DNA of 64,000 bases from Elusimicrobiota bacterium (GTDB lineage Bacteria > Elusimicrobiota > Elusimicrobia > UBA1565): the NCBI GenBank assembly GCA_016218495.1, contig JACRDU010000155.1:1-64000 (forward strand), in the 5' to 3' direction. The position numbers and the translations under genes are program-made. How positions within the stretch are numbered: the first letter of the stretch is position 1; the number at the start of each line of letters is the position of its first letter. This document shows, one piece after another, positions 42,424-51,087 of the stretch. The notes beneath the pieces were generated by a model, which had not been told where the DNA came from, ran no database searches, and saw only the letters and a list, made by a program, of their open reading frames with translations.

Positions 42424-43460
42424 GCGGGCGCCGCCTCGGGGGAGATTGCGCCGAACTCGGGGTCCTTGAAGAAGCTCGTGAAGTAGACATAGCTGCCCCA
42501 CGACAGCACGAGGACGCTGCCGGTCAGAATCGCGTAGAACTTCTGGTAGCCGAAGGCGGCGAACAGGCCGAACTGCATCGTCAGGCTGGTGACCTGGTAG
42601 AGGTGCATCATCGTGGGATGGCTGATGACCCCGGCGCGGCGCATCTGGTTGACCGCGGGGACGAGCGGGCCGCCGGAGATCATGCCCTGCAGGATGTTGA
42701 TGAAGACCAGCGCCAGCCCTTTGGGCGTCATCACCAGCGGGTTCTCGCCGAGGGGGCCCAGCACCAGGCGGTTGAGGAACTCGAAGCCGCAGAGCTGGAA
42801 GTAGACGAACACCATGTCGCCGACCGGCGCCTTGAAGACCCTGACCATCCCGGTCATCCGGCCCAGGAACTTCATATAGGTCTGCCCGAAGACGGTGAAT
42901 ACCGCGTCCTGGACCTGGTACCAAGAGGTCGAGATGACGGCCCTCACCACCGGCAGCTCTCCCGCGTTGACGGCCTTCATCACGAAGAAGAGCCGGATGG
43001 CCAGGTTGAAGGTGAAGGTCTTGGTCGCCAGCCAGGTGTAATCCTGACGATTGGGCCTCGTCATCGACTCCACGAAGAGCGCCTTCATGTTCTTGAGGTA
43101 GGAAGAATCGAAGGCGAACCTCGGTGCCGGGCCGGCGTTCTCCTCTGCGGACTTAGTTGAGCTCCCCACCTTGAAGAACAGCATCTCGCCGCCGTGCTGC
43201 TTCTTCGCCGCTCGGAACATCGCCCGGTCCTCGGGAGACACCTCGGCCGGCGCGGAGCTGCCCATCCCCTCGGAATAGGTCTTGGTCGGCCAGACATAGA
43301 CCAGCGCGCGGCCGCCGGAGCCCGTCACCGGGAACTCCGCGCCCGGGGCCCACTCCTTGAAAGGGGCGCCGCCCTTGCCCGCCTTATAGACGCGGCGCGG
43401 CCCCGACGGGGACTCCTCGTCCACGGCCACGATGACCAGCGAGTTCGCGTCGGGCTTCAT
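42417..43460 (-). CDS. Polytopic membrane protein at the end of the amylase operon
   Basis: 347 residues. A soluble N-terminal region (about 1-120) is followed by five or six hydrophobic segments (about 150-330). The ATG follows directly after the TAG of the upstream amylase gene, so it is the fourth gene of an operon. The membrane part resembles by eye that of the operon's first gene (47851-49452): a G-x-N/V-x-x-x-x-x-G-x-I-S-x-x-T turn (QMRRAGVISHPTMMHLYQ here, YDKGRISRRTRSYIQQ there) followed by a Phe/Leu-rich helix. Function unknown; a role in handling amylase products is inference from position. Confidence 0.6.
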   Translation of the reverse strand: MKPDANSLVIVAVDEESPSGPRRVYKAGKGGAPFKEWAPGAEFPVTGSGGRALVYVWPTKTYSEGMGSSAPAEVSPEDRAMFRAAKKQHGGEMLFFKVGSSTKSAEENAGPAPRFAFDSSYLKNMKALFVESMTRPNRQDYTWLATKTFTFNLAIRLFFVMKAVNAGELPVVRAVISTSWYQVQDAVFTVFGQTYMKFLGRMTGMVRVFKAPVGDMVFVYFQLCGFEFLNRLVLGPLGENPLVMTPKGLALVFINILQGMISGGPLVPAVNQMRRAGVISHPTMMHLYQVTSLTMQFGLFAAFGYQKFYAILTGSVLVLSWGSYVYFTSFFKDPEFGAISPEAAPAH

Positions 43461-45839
43461 CTATAGCTCCAGGAGGACATGGTCGTAGATCCGCGGGATC
43501 TTCGTCCCCGCGCCCTCCAGCGTGTAAAAGCTCCACTCTTCCTTCTTGGCCGCCACCGCGCGCAGCTCCCCGAGGTAGCCGTCCCAGGTCGACACGAAGG
43601 CGCGCGTGCCGGAAAAATCCGCCACCGAGGCGAAATAGGAGGCCGAGAAGGTGAACTCCACCATGTTCTTGTCCTTGTCGGCGCGGGCGGCGATGTCCCC
43701 GACCAACGGCTTGCCGTAGGATTCCGGCCCCGAATCGGCCGCCCCGAAGGAGCGCATGTCCCAGCCGTAGAGCAGGAAGCCGGCGTTGAACTCGAAGTCG
43801 GAGCGGGCGTAGCCGAGCTTCGGGAAGAAGCGCTTGCCCGGGACGCCCGGGAAATCGAAGTAGACCGAGAAATAGACGTGGTCGAAGCCATGCGGCGGAT
43901 TCCATTCGTCCGTCACATCGGTCATCTTGAAGCGCAGCTTCAGGTCCCGTCCCGAGGTCAGCGCGTCCACGCGTTCCATCGAGAGCTGGCCGCGATAGCT
44001 GGGGTCAGCCGGAGGGCGCACGGTGCCGTCGAGGCCGCCCTTCTGGGCCTGCGGGACCTTGGAACGCACCAGCAGCTTGTAAGGGTTCTTCACCGTCAGC
44101 GTCACCGGCGCCGACAGCGCCAGCCCGGCCTTGCTCTTGGCCAGCAGGGTCAGGTCGTGGCGGCCGTTGCCCAGGCGCGTCGTGTCGAGCTCCACGCAGC
44201 CCGCGGAAGGGTCGGACAGCGGCACGCGCCGCCCATAGTCGCCGTTGTCGAGGAGGACGAGCTCGCAGGCCCGGTCCTCGAGCCTGTAGTCCAGCGGGAC
44301 GGTGCCCTTGACCAGGCGCCTGGCCGGGGCGACCAAGGCCAGGCCGTGCGCGTCCGCCGGGACAAAGGCGCCCTCCAGCACGAGGAATTCGCCCGGCTCG
44401 AGCAGGAAGACCCCGGGGACGTCCTTGCGCCCGTGGGAGGACAGCGCCACGGACAGGCCCTCCCCCCCCAGGTCGCAGGCCACGGGGTTGGGCGCGGTGT
44501 TGAAGACGGACACCAGGCGGACGTCCTTGTGCGTGCTCGACCAGGCCAGGAGGCCGGGGCCGTGGCTGGTGCGCTCGACGGCCAGCTTGCCGCGGGTCAG
44601 CGCGGGGTGGGCCTTGCGGAAAACGACCAGGGAGCGGATGAAGACGGCCAGCGGGCTCTCCAGGTCGAAGGCTTCGTCCCGGAACATGTCCTCGCGGGCG
44701 CGGGTCAGGGCGGCCTCGGTGCCGTAGTAGACGCAGGGCAGGCCGGGCAGGGTGAAGAGGGCGGCCAGCGACTGCTTTACCGTGGGCAGGTCGGCCCGAG
44801 CGCACATGCGCTCGATGTCGTGGTTGTCGAGGAAGTTGACCCACAGCGGCCGGTTCGCGCGCGGGGCCTTGAGGACCTTGCGCAGGCGTTCGGTGGGCGC
44901 CTTGCGGAAGAAGACCTGGGTCAGCGCCTCGTTGAGCGGCAGGTCCACCGCCCCGTCGAGGCGCGGCCGGCCCGGCCCCTTAATGTAGTCGTTGATGGCC
45001 TTCGTGTCGTATGACCAGACCTCGCCGAAGACGAAGAAGTCGCGCTTGCCCTTCTTGGCGGCGTGCGGCTTCACTCCGTCGGCGTCGTACAGGAAGCGCT
45101 CGTAGAACTCCTCGGGGGTGTAGTAGACCGTGTCGACCCGGAATCCGTCGATGCCGGCCTCGTCCATCCAGAACTTGTAGACCTCCTTGAAGCGCTGCAC
45201 GGCCAGGGGGCTCTTCAAATTGATGTCGTCGAGGTCCCCCATCGACCAGGTCAGGGTCTGCTCGCGCGACTTGAAGTCGGAGATGTTCGGCGTGAAGTTG
45301 TAGACGGCCGCGCGCTTGTGCTCGGGGTTGTTGGGGTCGTTGAGCGAGAACACCGGGTCCTTGGGCGCCATCAGCGCCCCGTCGGCCAGCTTCCAGTTGA
45401 GCTCCGGGCGGGCCGGGTCGAAGCCCTGGCCCTCCACGGTGAAGAAGTTGCCCGTGTGGTTGACCACGATGTCCTGGATGACCTTGAGCCCCAGAGCGTG
45501 GGCCCGCGCGACGAACGTCTTGTAGTCCGCCAGCGTGCCGAAGTGGGGGTCCACAGCCGTGAAGTCGTAGGCCCAGTAGCCGTGGAAGCCCCGGGTCTTG
45601 ATGTAGGGATTGACCCACTGGTTGTGCACCGGCGGGGTGATCCACACCGCGTCGTAGCCCATCCCCTTTATGAAAGGGAGGCGTTCGGTCAGGCCCTTGA
45701 GGTCCCCGCCGTGGAAGGCGTCGTCATCGTCCGGGTCGTACTCGCCCTTGCCGAAGTCGTCGTTGGAGCGGTCGCCGTTGGCGAAGCGGTCGATGAGGAC
45801 CAGATAGACGACCTTGTCGCGCCAAGCGTCGGGCTTCAC
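43461..45839 (-). CDS. GH13 alpha-amylase with C-terminal glucodextranase-type domain
   Basis: 792 residues, GTG start overlapping the upstream amylase stop (GTGA). GH13 barrel at about 1-440: FHGGDLKGL, DIVVNHTGN, catalytic Asp in IDGFRVD near 233, Glu in VFGEVWSYD and Asp in FLDNHD. A beta-sandwich region follows. The last 200 residues (about 590-792) match the glucodextranase C-terminal domain (RFKMTDVTDEWNPPHGFDHVYFSVYFD, AFVSTWDGYLG). No signal peptide is visible at this start, unlike the neighbouring amylase; either it is cytoplasmic or it leaves by another route. Confidence 0.85.
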   Translation of the reverse strand: MKPDAWRDKVVYLVLIDRFANGDRSNDDFGKGEYDPDDDDAFHGGDLKGLTERLPFIKGMGYDAVWITPPVHNQWVNPYIKTRGFHGYWAYDFTAVDPHFGTLADYKTFVARAHALGLKVIQDIVVNHTGNFFTVEGQGFDPARPELNWKLADGALMAPKDPVFSLNDPNNPEHKRAAVYNFTPNISDFKSREQTLTWSMGDLDDINLKSPLAVQRFKEVYKFWMDEAGIDGFRVDTVYYTPEEFYERFLYDADGVKPHAAKKGKRDFFVFGEVWSYDTKAINDYIKGPGRPRLDGAVDLPLNEALTQVFFRKAPTERLRKVLKAPRANRPLWVNFLDNHDIERMCARADLPTVKQSLAALFTLPGLPCVYYGTEAALTRAREDMFRDEAFDLESPLAVFIRSLVVFRKAHPALTRGKLAVERTSHGPGLLAWSSTHKDVRLVSVFNTAPNPVACDLGGEGLSVALSSHGRKDVPGVFLLEPGEFLVLEGAFVPADAHGLALVAPARRLVKGTVPLDYRLEDRACELVLLDNGDYGRRVPLSDPSAGCVELDTTRLGNGRHDLTLLAKSKAGLALSAPVTLTVKNPYKLLVRSKVPQAQKGGLDGTVRPPADPSYRGQLSMERVDALTSGRDLKLRFKMTDVTDEWNPPHGFDHVYFSVYFDFPGVPGKRFFPKLGYARSDFEFNAGFLLYGWDMRSFGAADSGPESYGKPLVGDIAARADKDKNMVEFTFSASYFASVADFSGTRAFVSTWDGYLGELRAVAAKKEEWSFYTLEGAGTKIPRIYDHVLLEL

Positions 45840-47854
45840 TTACGGACCAGCACGCGTACGCCGCGGGCGGGGACCCGCACCGTGACCTTGGAGCCGCCCT
45901 CGGCGCCGGGATGGGTGGCGACGCCGTAGCCGGCGTCGAGCGCGTCGGACAGCGCGGTGCCGGCCGGGGTCAGGCCGTTGTCGACGAACATCTCCGCCTC
46001 GCGGGCCTCGTCGGCCGTGTTCATCACGACGACGACCTCTTGCCCCTGGTAGATGCGGCTGAAGGCGTAGATGCCGGAGTTGTATGGGTCGGACCAGCGT
46101 ACATGCTGCTCTCCGCGGCGCAGCGCCGGCAGGTCCCGGCGCACCTTCATCAACTGCTGGAGCAGCTTGAAGCTGGCCGCGCCGGTATCGAACTTGTCGC
46201 CCTTGGAGCTCTCGGTCTTGTACTGCCCCTCGGCGAACATGTCCTCGCGGTTCTGAGGGTCGGCCGGGCGGTCTCCGCCCTCGGGGGTCAGGCGTCCTTC
46301 GAGCTGGCGGAAGGCCTGCTCGGCGCCGTAGTAGACTAGGGGGATGCCGGTGGAGAAGAGCAGGAAGGCGAAGGCGGCCTTGAGCACGCCGTCGGACTCG
46401 CCGTCGCGCAGGAAACGGTAGGTGTCGTGGTTGTCGATGAAGCGGATGATGCGCCCGAGGGCCGCGCCGAGCGCGTCGCGGGCCCGCACGAAGCTCTCCT
46501 CGAGCTGGCGGGTCGGGGCCTTGCCGTGCAGCGCGAACTGCTGGCGCCGGAACTCCGGGTAGTTGTAGCCGGAGTCCGTGCCCAGCCCCAGGTCGCCGAC
46601 GATGTCGGAGTCGACCCCGGTGGAGTTCTCGCCCAGGACCAGGAAGTTCTTCTTGCCCAGGCCCCCCGCGTACTCCTTGACCTCCCGGGAGAAGCGCCGC
46701 ACGAAGTCGGGGTCCATGTGGCGGATGGCGTCGAGCCGCATCCCGTCCACGTCGGTCTCCTTCAGCCACCACTGCGTGACCTTGATGAGCTTCGAGCGCG
46801 TCGCGTCGCGCTCGGTGTCCCAGTGCCGGTAGTTGGGCGGGAAATCGCCGTGCGTGGCTTGGTCGTGGTTGTTCCAATCGTCGATGACGCCGCGCCGGGT
46901 GAAGTCCTCGCCGGTCATGTCCTCGGGGCCGAGCAGCTCGGTCCACTCCCCGATCTCCTTGCGGCCCGCGCCCTGGTACTTGGAGCCGTCCTTGTACTCG
47001 AAGACCGGTCCGGTGTGGTTGGCCACCACGTCCAGGATGACCTTGATGCCGCGCGCGTGGGCCTCGCGAACCATCTCCTTGTAGTCATCCATCGTGCCCA
47101 GATGCGGGTCCACGGCCAGGAGCTGGGTCGGCGCGTAGCCGTGGTAGGCCTCCGGGATGCCCATCGTCACCGGCGAGAGGATGATGGCGCTGACGCCCAG
47201 GGTCTTGAGGTAGTCGAGCCGCGCGGTCACGCCCTTGATGTCGCCGCCGTGGCGCGAAACCCCGCTCTTGGGGTCGCCCAGAGGGATGGCGCGCTTGGAG
47301 CGCGAGAAGCGGTCGGTCATCACCGAGTAGACGACCTCGTCGCGCCAGTCCTCGGGAGAGGCGAAGTACTTGCGCCCGGACTCCGGGGTCAGGCTCAGCT
47401 CGGCGACGGTGCGCGGGGTGCCGGCCGGCGGCTCCAGCCGGCGCATGGCCTCCGGGGTCGGGGTGGTCCGGGCCTGGACGGCGGAGAGCTGCTGGGTGGG
47501 GCCGAGGTCGGGGACGGCCTTGGCCTTCCCCTCGGCCGCCGCGCGCCCCTGCTCCTCCTTCGCCGCGACGGCCTTGGCCGGGGTCGGAGCGGCCAGAGCG
47601 GCCTGGGCCGCCTGCGCCTGCGCCCGCGCCCGCGGCTGGACGGCGGGCGTCGGCAAGGCGAGGCTGGGAGCGCCGAGGCTGGGCGCCGCCAGGGACGGGG
47701 CGGACAAGGTCGGCCCCAGCGACGGCTTGACCAGGCCCGCGCCGACAGGGCCGACGGCGGGGGCGGCCTCGACGACGGGCGCGACGGTCTTGACCTGGGC
47801 CGCCGAGGGCGACGCCAGCGCGAGAGAGAGGAGGATGGATAGAAGCCGCGTCAT
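45836..47854 (-). CDS. Exported GH13 alpha-amylase with Ala/Pro linker
   Basis: 672 residues from the ATG at 47854, overlapping the upstream stop (ATGA); the longer open frame lies in that gene. Signal peptide MTRLLSILLSLALASPSAA, an Ala/Pro/Leu linker with APSL repeats to about 140, then a GH13 barrel and C-terminal beta domain. Conserved regions present: DVVANHTG, DGMRLDAIRH with the nucleophile Asp near 373, VLGENS with the acid/base Glu, and FIDNHD. Should hydrolyse extracytoplasmic alpha-1,4-glucan. Second gene of the operon. Confidence 0.85.
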   Translation of the reverse strand: MTRLLSILLSLALASPSAAQVKTVAPVVEAAPAVGPVGAGLVKPSLGPTLSAPSLAAPSLGAPSLALPTPAVQPRARAQAQAAQAALAAPTPAKAVAAKEEQGRAAAEGKAKAVPDLGPTQQLSAVQARTTPTPEAMRRLEPPAGTPRTVAELSLTPESGRKYFASPEDWRDEVVYSVMTDRFSRSKRAIPLGDPKSGVSRHGGDIKGVTARLDYLKTLGVSAIILSPVTMGIPEAYHGYAPTQLLAVDPHLGTMDDYKEMVREAHARGIKVILDVVANHTGPVFEYKDGSKYQGAGRKEIGEWTELLGPEDMTGEDFTRRGVIDDWNNHDQATHGDFPPNYRHWDTERDATRSKLIKVTQWWLKETDVDGMRLDAIRHMDPDFVRRFSREVKEYAGGLGKKNFLVLGENSTGVDSDIVGDLGLGTDSGYNYPEFRRQQFALHGKAPTRQLEESFVRARDALGAALGRIIRFIDNHDTYRFLRDGESDGVLKAAFAFLLFSTGIPLVYYGAEQAFRQLEGRLTPEGGDRPADPQNREDMFAEGQYKTESSKGDKFDTGAASFKLLQQLMKVRRDLPALRRGEQHVRWSDPYNSGIYAFSRIYQGQEVVVVMNTADEAREAEMFVDNGLTPAGTALSDALDAGYGVATHPGAEGGSKVTVRVPARGVRVLVRK

Positions 47855-49452
47855 TTCTTCTTCCGGATCCCGAAGATGCCCAGCACCGCGTCCAGCGCCT
47901 GCCGCAGGGCCGACGGCCGCGGCGCGGCGTCCGTCATCGAATACACCGACTTGAAATCGCCCGTCTCGGCCACGGCGGCGTCGACGGCCACGGCGATGGG
48001 CCGGGCCTTCGCGCGCTGTCCGAGTATATACAACGAAATGTCCACGCTCTGCTGGATGACGAAGAGGGTCCAGAACACCGTCATCGAGCCCGAGGCGAAG
48101 AAGGTCCCGGCCAGCAGGAAGAAGAGGTCGCGGCCCTGCTGGATGTAGGAGCGGGTGCGCCGCGAGATGCGGCCCTTGTCGTAGAGGCCGTTCACCCCGG
48201 CGTAGCCGAGCGTGCCGAAGAAGGTTCCCAACACGGTGGCGATGCCCATGTCGCGCCAATAGGCCAGCGCCCAGGGCGGGACCGTGCCGGCGATGACGGC
48301 GTAGGAGATCAGCCGGAAGAGCGCCGAGGTCGACTGCATGTAGATGAAGTTGAAGACGGTCTGGTAGCCCAGCCCGCGCTGGCGGCTGATGAGGTTCTGG
48401 AAGTTCTGCCAGGTGTTGATCCAGACCCCGTGGAAGGCCTGCAGGGCCAGCGAGAAGCCCAGCGCCGCGGCGAAGGCGACCGGGTGGAGGGGCAGGAAGA
48501 GCTTCGCCCACCACATCGCCGAGAGGACGAAGGCCGGGCCCTTGGAGAGTACGCCGCCCCAGAACTCGGCCTGGGTCGGCTTCGTATACGCGGCCTTGAA
48601 GGTGCGGGCCAGGAACGCGGCCTCGCGGAAGGGGGCGGTGAGGAAGCGCAGGAAGCGGTTGCTGGGGGCCGACTTCATGTCCCCGGCCTTAGACTCCTGC
48701 TTGGCCGCCGTCAGCGCGATGCGCTCGATGGCCACCGGCGCGGTGATTCCGGCCTCGGCCAGGGCCTCCTTGACGGCCTCGGCGCCGGCTTCGGACAGGG
48801 CGCCTCCCGCCACGATGCGTACCTGGCCCGAGGCGTTCAAAGCCTTCGCGTAAGCCGGGTCGGCGGCGAGGCGGGCCCGCAGAGAAGGGAGGGTGACCGC
48901 GGCGGGCTCGGACCCGTGCTGGGTCAGGAATACCTTGACCGTCGAGCCGTCGAAGGCCTGGTTGAGGGCGGCGGTCTGAGCGGCGCCCCTCATCGCCCGG
49001 CCCAGCACCTGCAGCCGGGAGGCCGCCGTCGCCGGGGCCGCGGACTCGGGAGAATCCATGGCGCGGGCGGCCGCCGCGATGGCGGCGGCGGCCGCCTTCG
49101 GAGCGGCCAGGGCCGCGGGCAGGGCCGACGGCGCAGAAATATTAGCCGCCGCCGCGAGAGGAATCGCGGCGGCGGCAGGGACGGCCTGACCGGGGACCGT
49201 GGTGTGGACCGTGGGCAAGGCCAAAGATGGGGCGACGGACAGGCTGGGGGCGCTCAGCGGCGCGTTCAGGCTGACGCTTTGGGGCAGGACCGTGGGCGCC
49301 GCGACGGCGGGGGTGCCCGGCGCGCCGGCCTTGACCGGGGCGGTGCGCAGCTGCGCCCAGGCCTCGGAAACAAGAAGTCCCTGCTCGTTGAGCAGGGACA
49401 TGGTCAGGAGGGCCGCCGCGAGCTTGCGTCCGCGGTTTCCGAGGAGTTTCAC
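47851..49452 (-). CDS. Exported/membrane protein with Ala/Pro linker, first gene of the amylase operon
   Basis: 533 residues from the GTG at 49452; a GTG at 49461 in the same frame is possible. I prefer 49452 because the stop of a leaderless 6-codon ORF overlaps it (GTGA). N-terminal signal (about 1-33), Ala/Pro/Leu linker with SAPSL words, a segment LNQAFDG that matches the linker end of two other exported proteins, a small alpha/beta domain (about 160-250), then about six membrane helices (about 290-490). The membrane part resembles that of the operon's last gene. No known transporter family is recognised. Confidence 0.6.
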   Translation of the reverse strand: MKLLGNRGRKLAAALLTMSLLNEQGLLVSEAWAQLRTAPVKAGAPGTPAVAAPTVLPQSVSLNAPLSAPSLSVAPSLALPTVHTTVPGQAVPAAAAIPLAAAANISAPSALPAALAAPKAAAAAIAAAARAMDSPESAAPATAASRLQVLGRAMRGAAQTAALNQAFDGSTVKVFLTQHGSEPAAVTLPSLRARLAADPAYAKALNASGQVRIVAGGALSEAGAEAVKEALAEAGITAPVAIERIALTAAKQESKAGDMKSAPSNRFLRFLTAPFREAAFLARTFKAAYTKPTQAEFWGGVLSKGPAFVLSAMWWAKLFLPLHPVAFAAALGFSLALQAFHGVWINTWQNFQNLISRQRGLGYQTVFNFIYMQSTSALFRLISYAVIAGTVPPWALAYWRDMGIATVLGTFFGTLGYAGVNGLYDKGRISRRTRSYIQQGRDLFFLLAGTFFASGSMTVFWTLFVIQQSVDISLYILGQRAKARPIAVAVDAAVAETGDFKSVYSMTDAAPRPSALRQALDAVLGIFGIRKKK

Positions 49453-49469
49453 CGCCGCCACCCCTTCAT
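49449..49469 (-). CDS. Leaderless 6-codon upstream ORF
   Basis: ATG at 49469 to TGA at 49449, encoding MKGWRR. It begins 6 nt after a TACACT box and its stop overlaps the GTG at 49452 of the operon's first gene. AAGGGG inside it may serve as ribosome-binding site for that GTG. Confidence 0.4.
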   Translation of the reverse strand: MKGWRR

Positions 49470-49475
49470 GCTCAG

Positions 49476-49481
49476 AGTGTA
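49476..49481 (-). promoter_or_regulatory. Leaderless -10 element for the amylase operon
   Basis: TACACT on the minus strand, ending 6 nt before the ATG at 49469. The following bases CTGAGCATGA nearly equal the CTGGGCGTGA that follows the same hexamer at 39586-39571. Confidence 0.6.
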
Positions 49482-49556
49482 GTCCCGCTCATATATGGAG
49501 GCATGGGCCGGGAAGTCCTACCCCGCCCGGACAGAGGGCCTATCCCCCCCTGGGCC

Positions 49557-50981
49557 CTATGACGCGGGGATGACGGCATCGTCCCCGAAGCGGTGGGCCC
49601 AGGACAGCGTCACCCCGGCGCCGACCAGCGGCATCCAGTGCCAGCCGAAAGGCAGGAGGCCGATGCCCTCCAGCACCATCGCCGCCGCGCAGACCGCCGT
49701 CCCCAGCGCGAGACCGGACAGCGCCGAGCGCGAGGCGGAGCGCGGGCCGAAGACGCCGTACAAGACGAGGCCGAGGACGGGCCCGTAGGCGGGGGTGCCC
49801 AGACGCGCCGCCCAAGGCGCGGCCCAGGGCAGGGCCCCGAAAGTCCAGGCGGCGAGAGCGCAGGCCGCAGCGGCCGCGCAGACCGTCCAACGCGCGCCGG
49901 CCAGACGGACGCGGCCCGGGCGGAGGTCGGCGAGGAAGGCCGCCGCGGACCCGACCAGCGGCAGGTCGACCACGGCCGCGAACAGCGCGGCCACGAGCAG
50001 CGCGCGCCACCCCAACGACATGTTTTGCACGGCGAAATGCGGGAGGATGGACTCGGCCCGGTCGGGCAAGGCCATCGCCGTATGCTGTTCGTAGAACGCA
50101 TAGAGCGCGGCGCCGAGGCCCAAAAGGGCGACCAGCAAGGCGAACGAAGCGAAGACCGAACCCAGCAGACCCCGGCGCCCGTCGCCTTCGCGCGCGTTGA
50201 GCGCGGCCTGCATCATCTCCTGGTCGGCGGCGAAGGCGGCCAGGGAGCCGAGGAAGCCTCCGGCCAGGGCGGCCGGACCCCAGGAACGGTCGAACGCGAT
50301 GCCCAGCAGGAACGGGCCGTCCGGCATCCAGCGCCATACGTCGAGGCGGTGCCCCGCGTCGGCAAGACGCAGCGCCTCCAGGACTCCCCCGTCGACCCCG
50401 GCCGCGGCGTACAGAGCGAACGCCGTCCCCGCCGCGATCAGGAACAGGGCCTGGGCCGCGCCCGCGAAGACGACGGCCCGCAGGCCGCCCCACGCGGCCA
50501 TCCCCGCCGCCGAGACTGCGACCAGGCCAATCCAGCCCGCGCGCGTGCCGCCGGCCAGGGCCGCCAAAGTGGCGCAGGCCGCCATGAGGCGCACGCCGGT
50601 GACGCCCAGGCGCGCGGCCAGGAAGGCGCCCGCCGCCCAACGCCGCGCCCCCGGCCCGTAGCGCTTCTCGAGCCAACCGTAGGCGGTGGCGCCCGCATCC
50701 GCCCGAATCGCCGGCAGCAAGACGACGGCCAGGAAGGCCCGAGCCGCCGCCGAGCCGGCGAAGAACTGCAGGTACCGCCAGTCCTCGCGGAAAGCCGAGG
50801 CGCTGACCCCGAGCAAGGTCATCGCGCTGGCCTCCGCCGCGGCGAACCACAGCGCGGCGGCCCAGGGCGGGAGGTCTCCGCCCGCCGTGAAGAAATCCCG
50901 CTCGTCCTTGGCGGGGCCCAGGACCCAGAGCAGGGACGCCAGGACGGCGAGGACGAGGAAGACGGCGAACATCCCCATCAT
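49557..50981 (-). CDS. Sodium/solute symporter (SSS family)
   Basis: 474 residues with about 12-13 membrane helices. The early signature DFFTAGGDLPPWAAALWFAAAEASAMTLLG and YGWLEKRYGP fit the SSS family (PutP, SGLT, PanF). Substrate unknown; glucose or another sugar would suit the neighbouring amylases but residues cannot prove it. GGGG lies 4-7 nt before the ATG. It is 88 bp upstream of the amylase operon promoter and may not be in that operon. Confidence 0.8.
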   Translation of the reverse strand: MMGMFAVFLVLAVLASLLWVLGPAKDERDFFTAGGDLPPWAAALWFAAAEASAMTLLGVSASAFREDWRYLQFFAGSAAARAFLAVVLLPAIRADAGATAYGWLEKRYGPGARRWAAGAFLAARLGVTGVRLMAACATLAALAGGTRAGWIGLVAVSAAGMAAWGGLRAVVFAGAAQALFLIAAGTAFALYAAAGVDGGVLEALRLADAGHRLDVWRWMPDGPFLLGIAFDRSWGPAALAGGFLGSLAAFAADQEMMQAALNAREGDGRRGLLGSVFASFALLVALLGLGAALYAFYEQHTAMALPDRAESILPHFAVQNMSLGWRALLVAALFAAVVDLPLVGSAAAFLADLRPGRVRLAGARWTVCAAAAACALAAWTFGALPWAAPWAARLGTPAYGPVLGLVLYGVFGPRSASRSALSGLALGTAVCAAAMVLEGIGLLPFGWHWMPLVGAGVTLSWAHRFGDDAVIPAS

Positions 50982-51074
50982 TTACCCCAGGAGCTCCCCC
51001 GCCGCAAGAGGGCCAGCGCCGGCGAATGTCGGGATGCCCCCCCGCAAGATATTTACGCAACAAGAACAGCGCAC

Positions 51075-51080
51075 TATAAT
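51075..51080 (+). promoter_or_regulatory. Consensus TATAAT, leaderless start for the second secreted module
   Basis: TATAAT, ending 7 nt before the ATG at 51088. GGAGG lies in the gap but only 2 nt from the ATG, too close to serve as a normal ribosome-binding site. Confidence 0.6.
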
Positions 51081-51087
51081 GGAGGCG

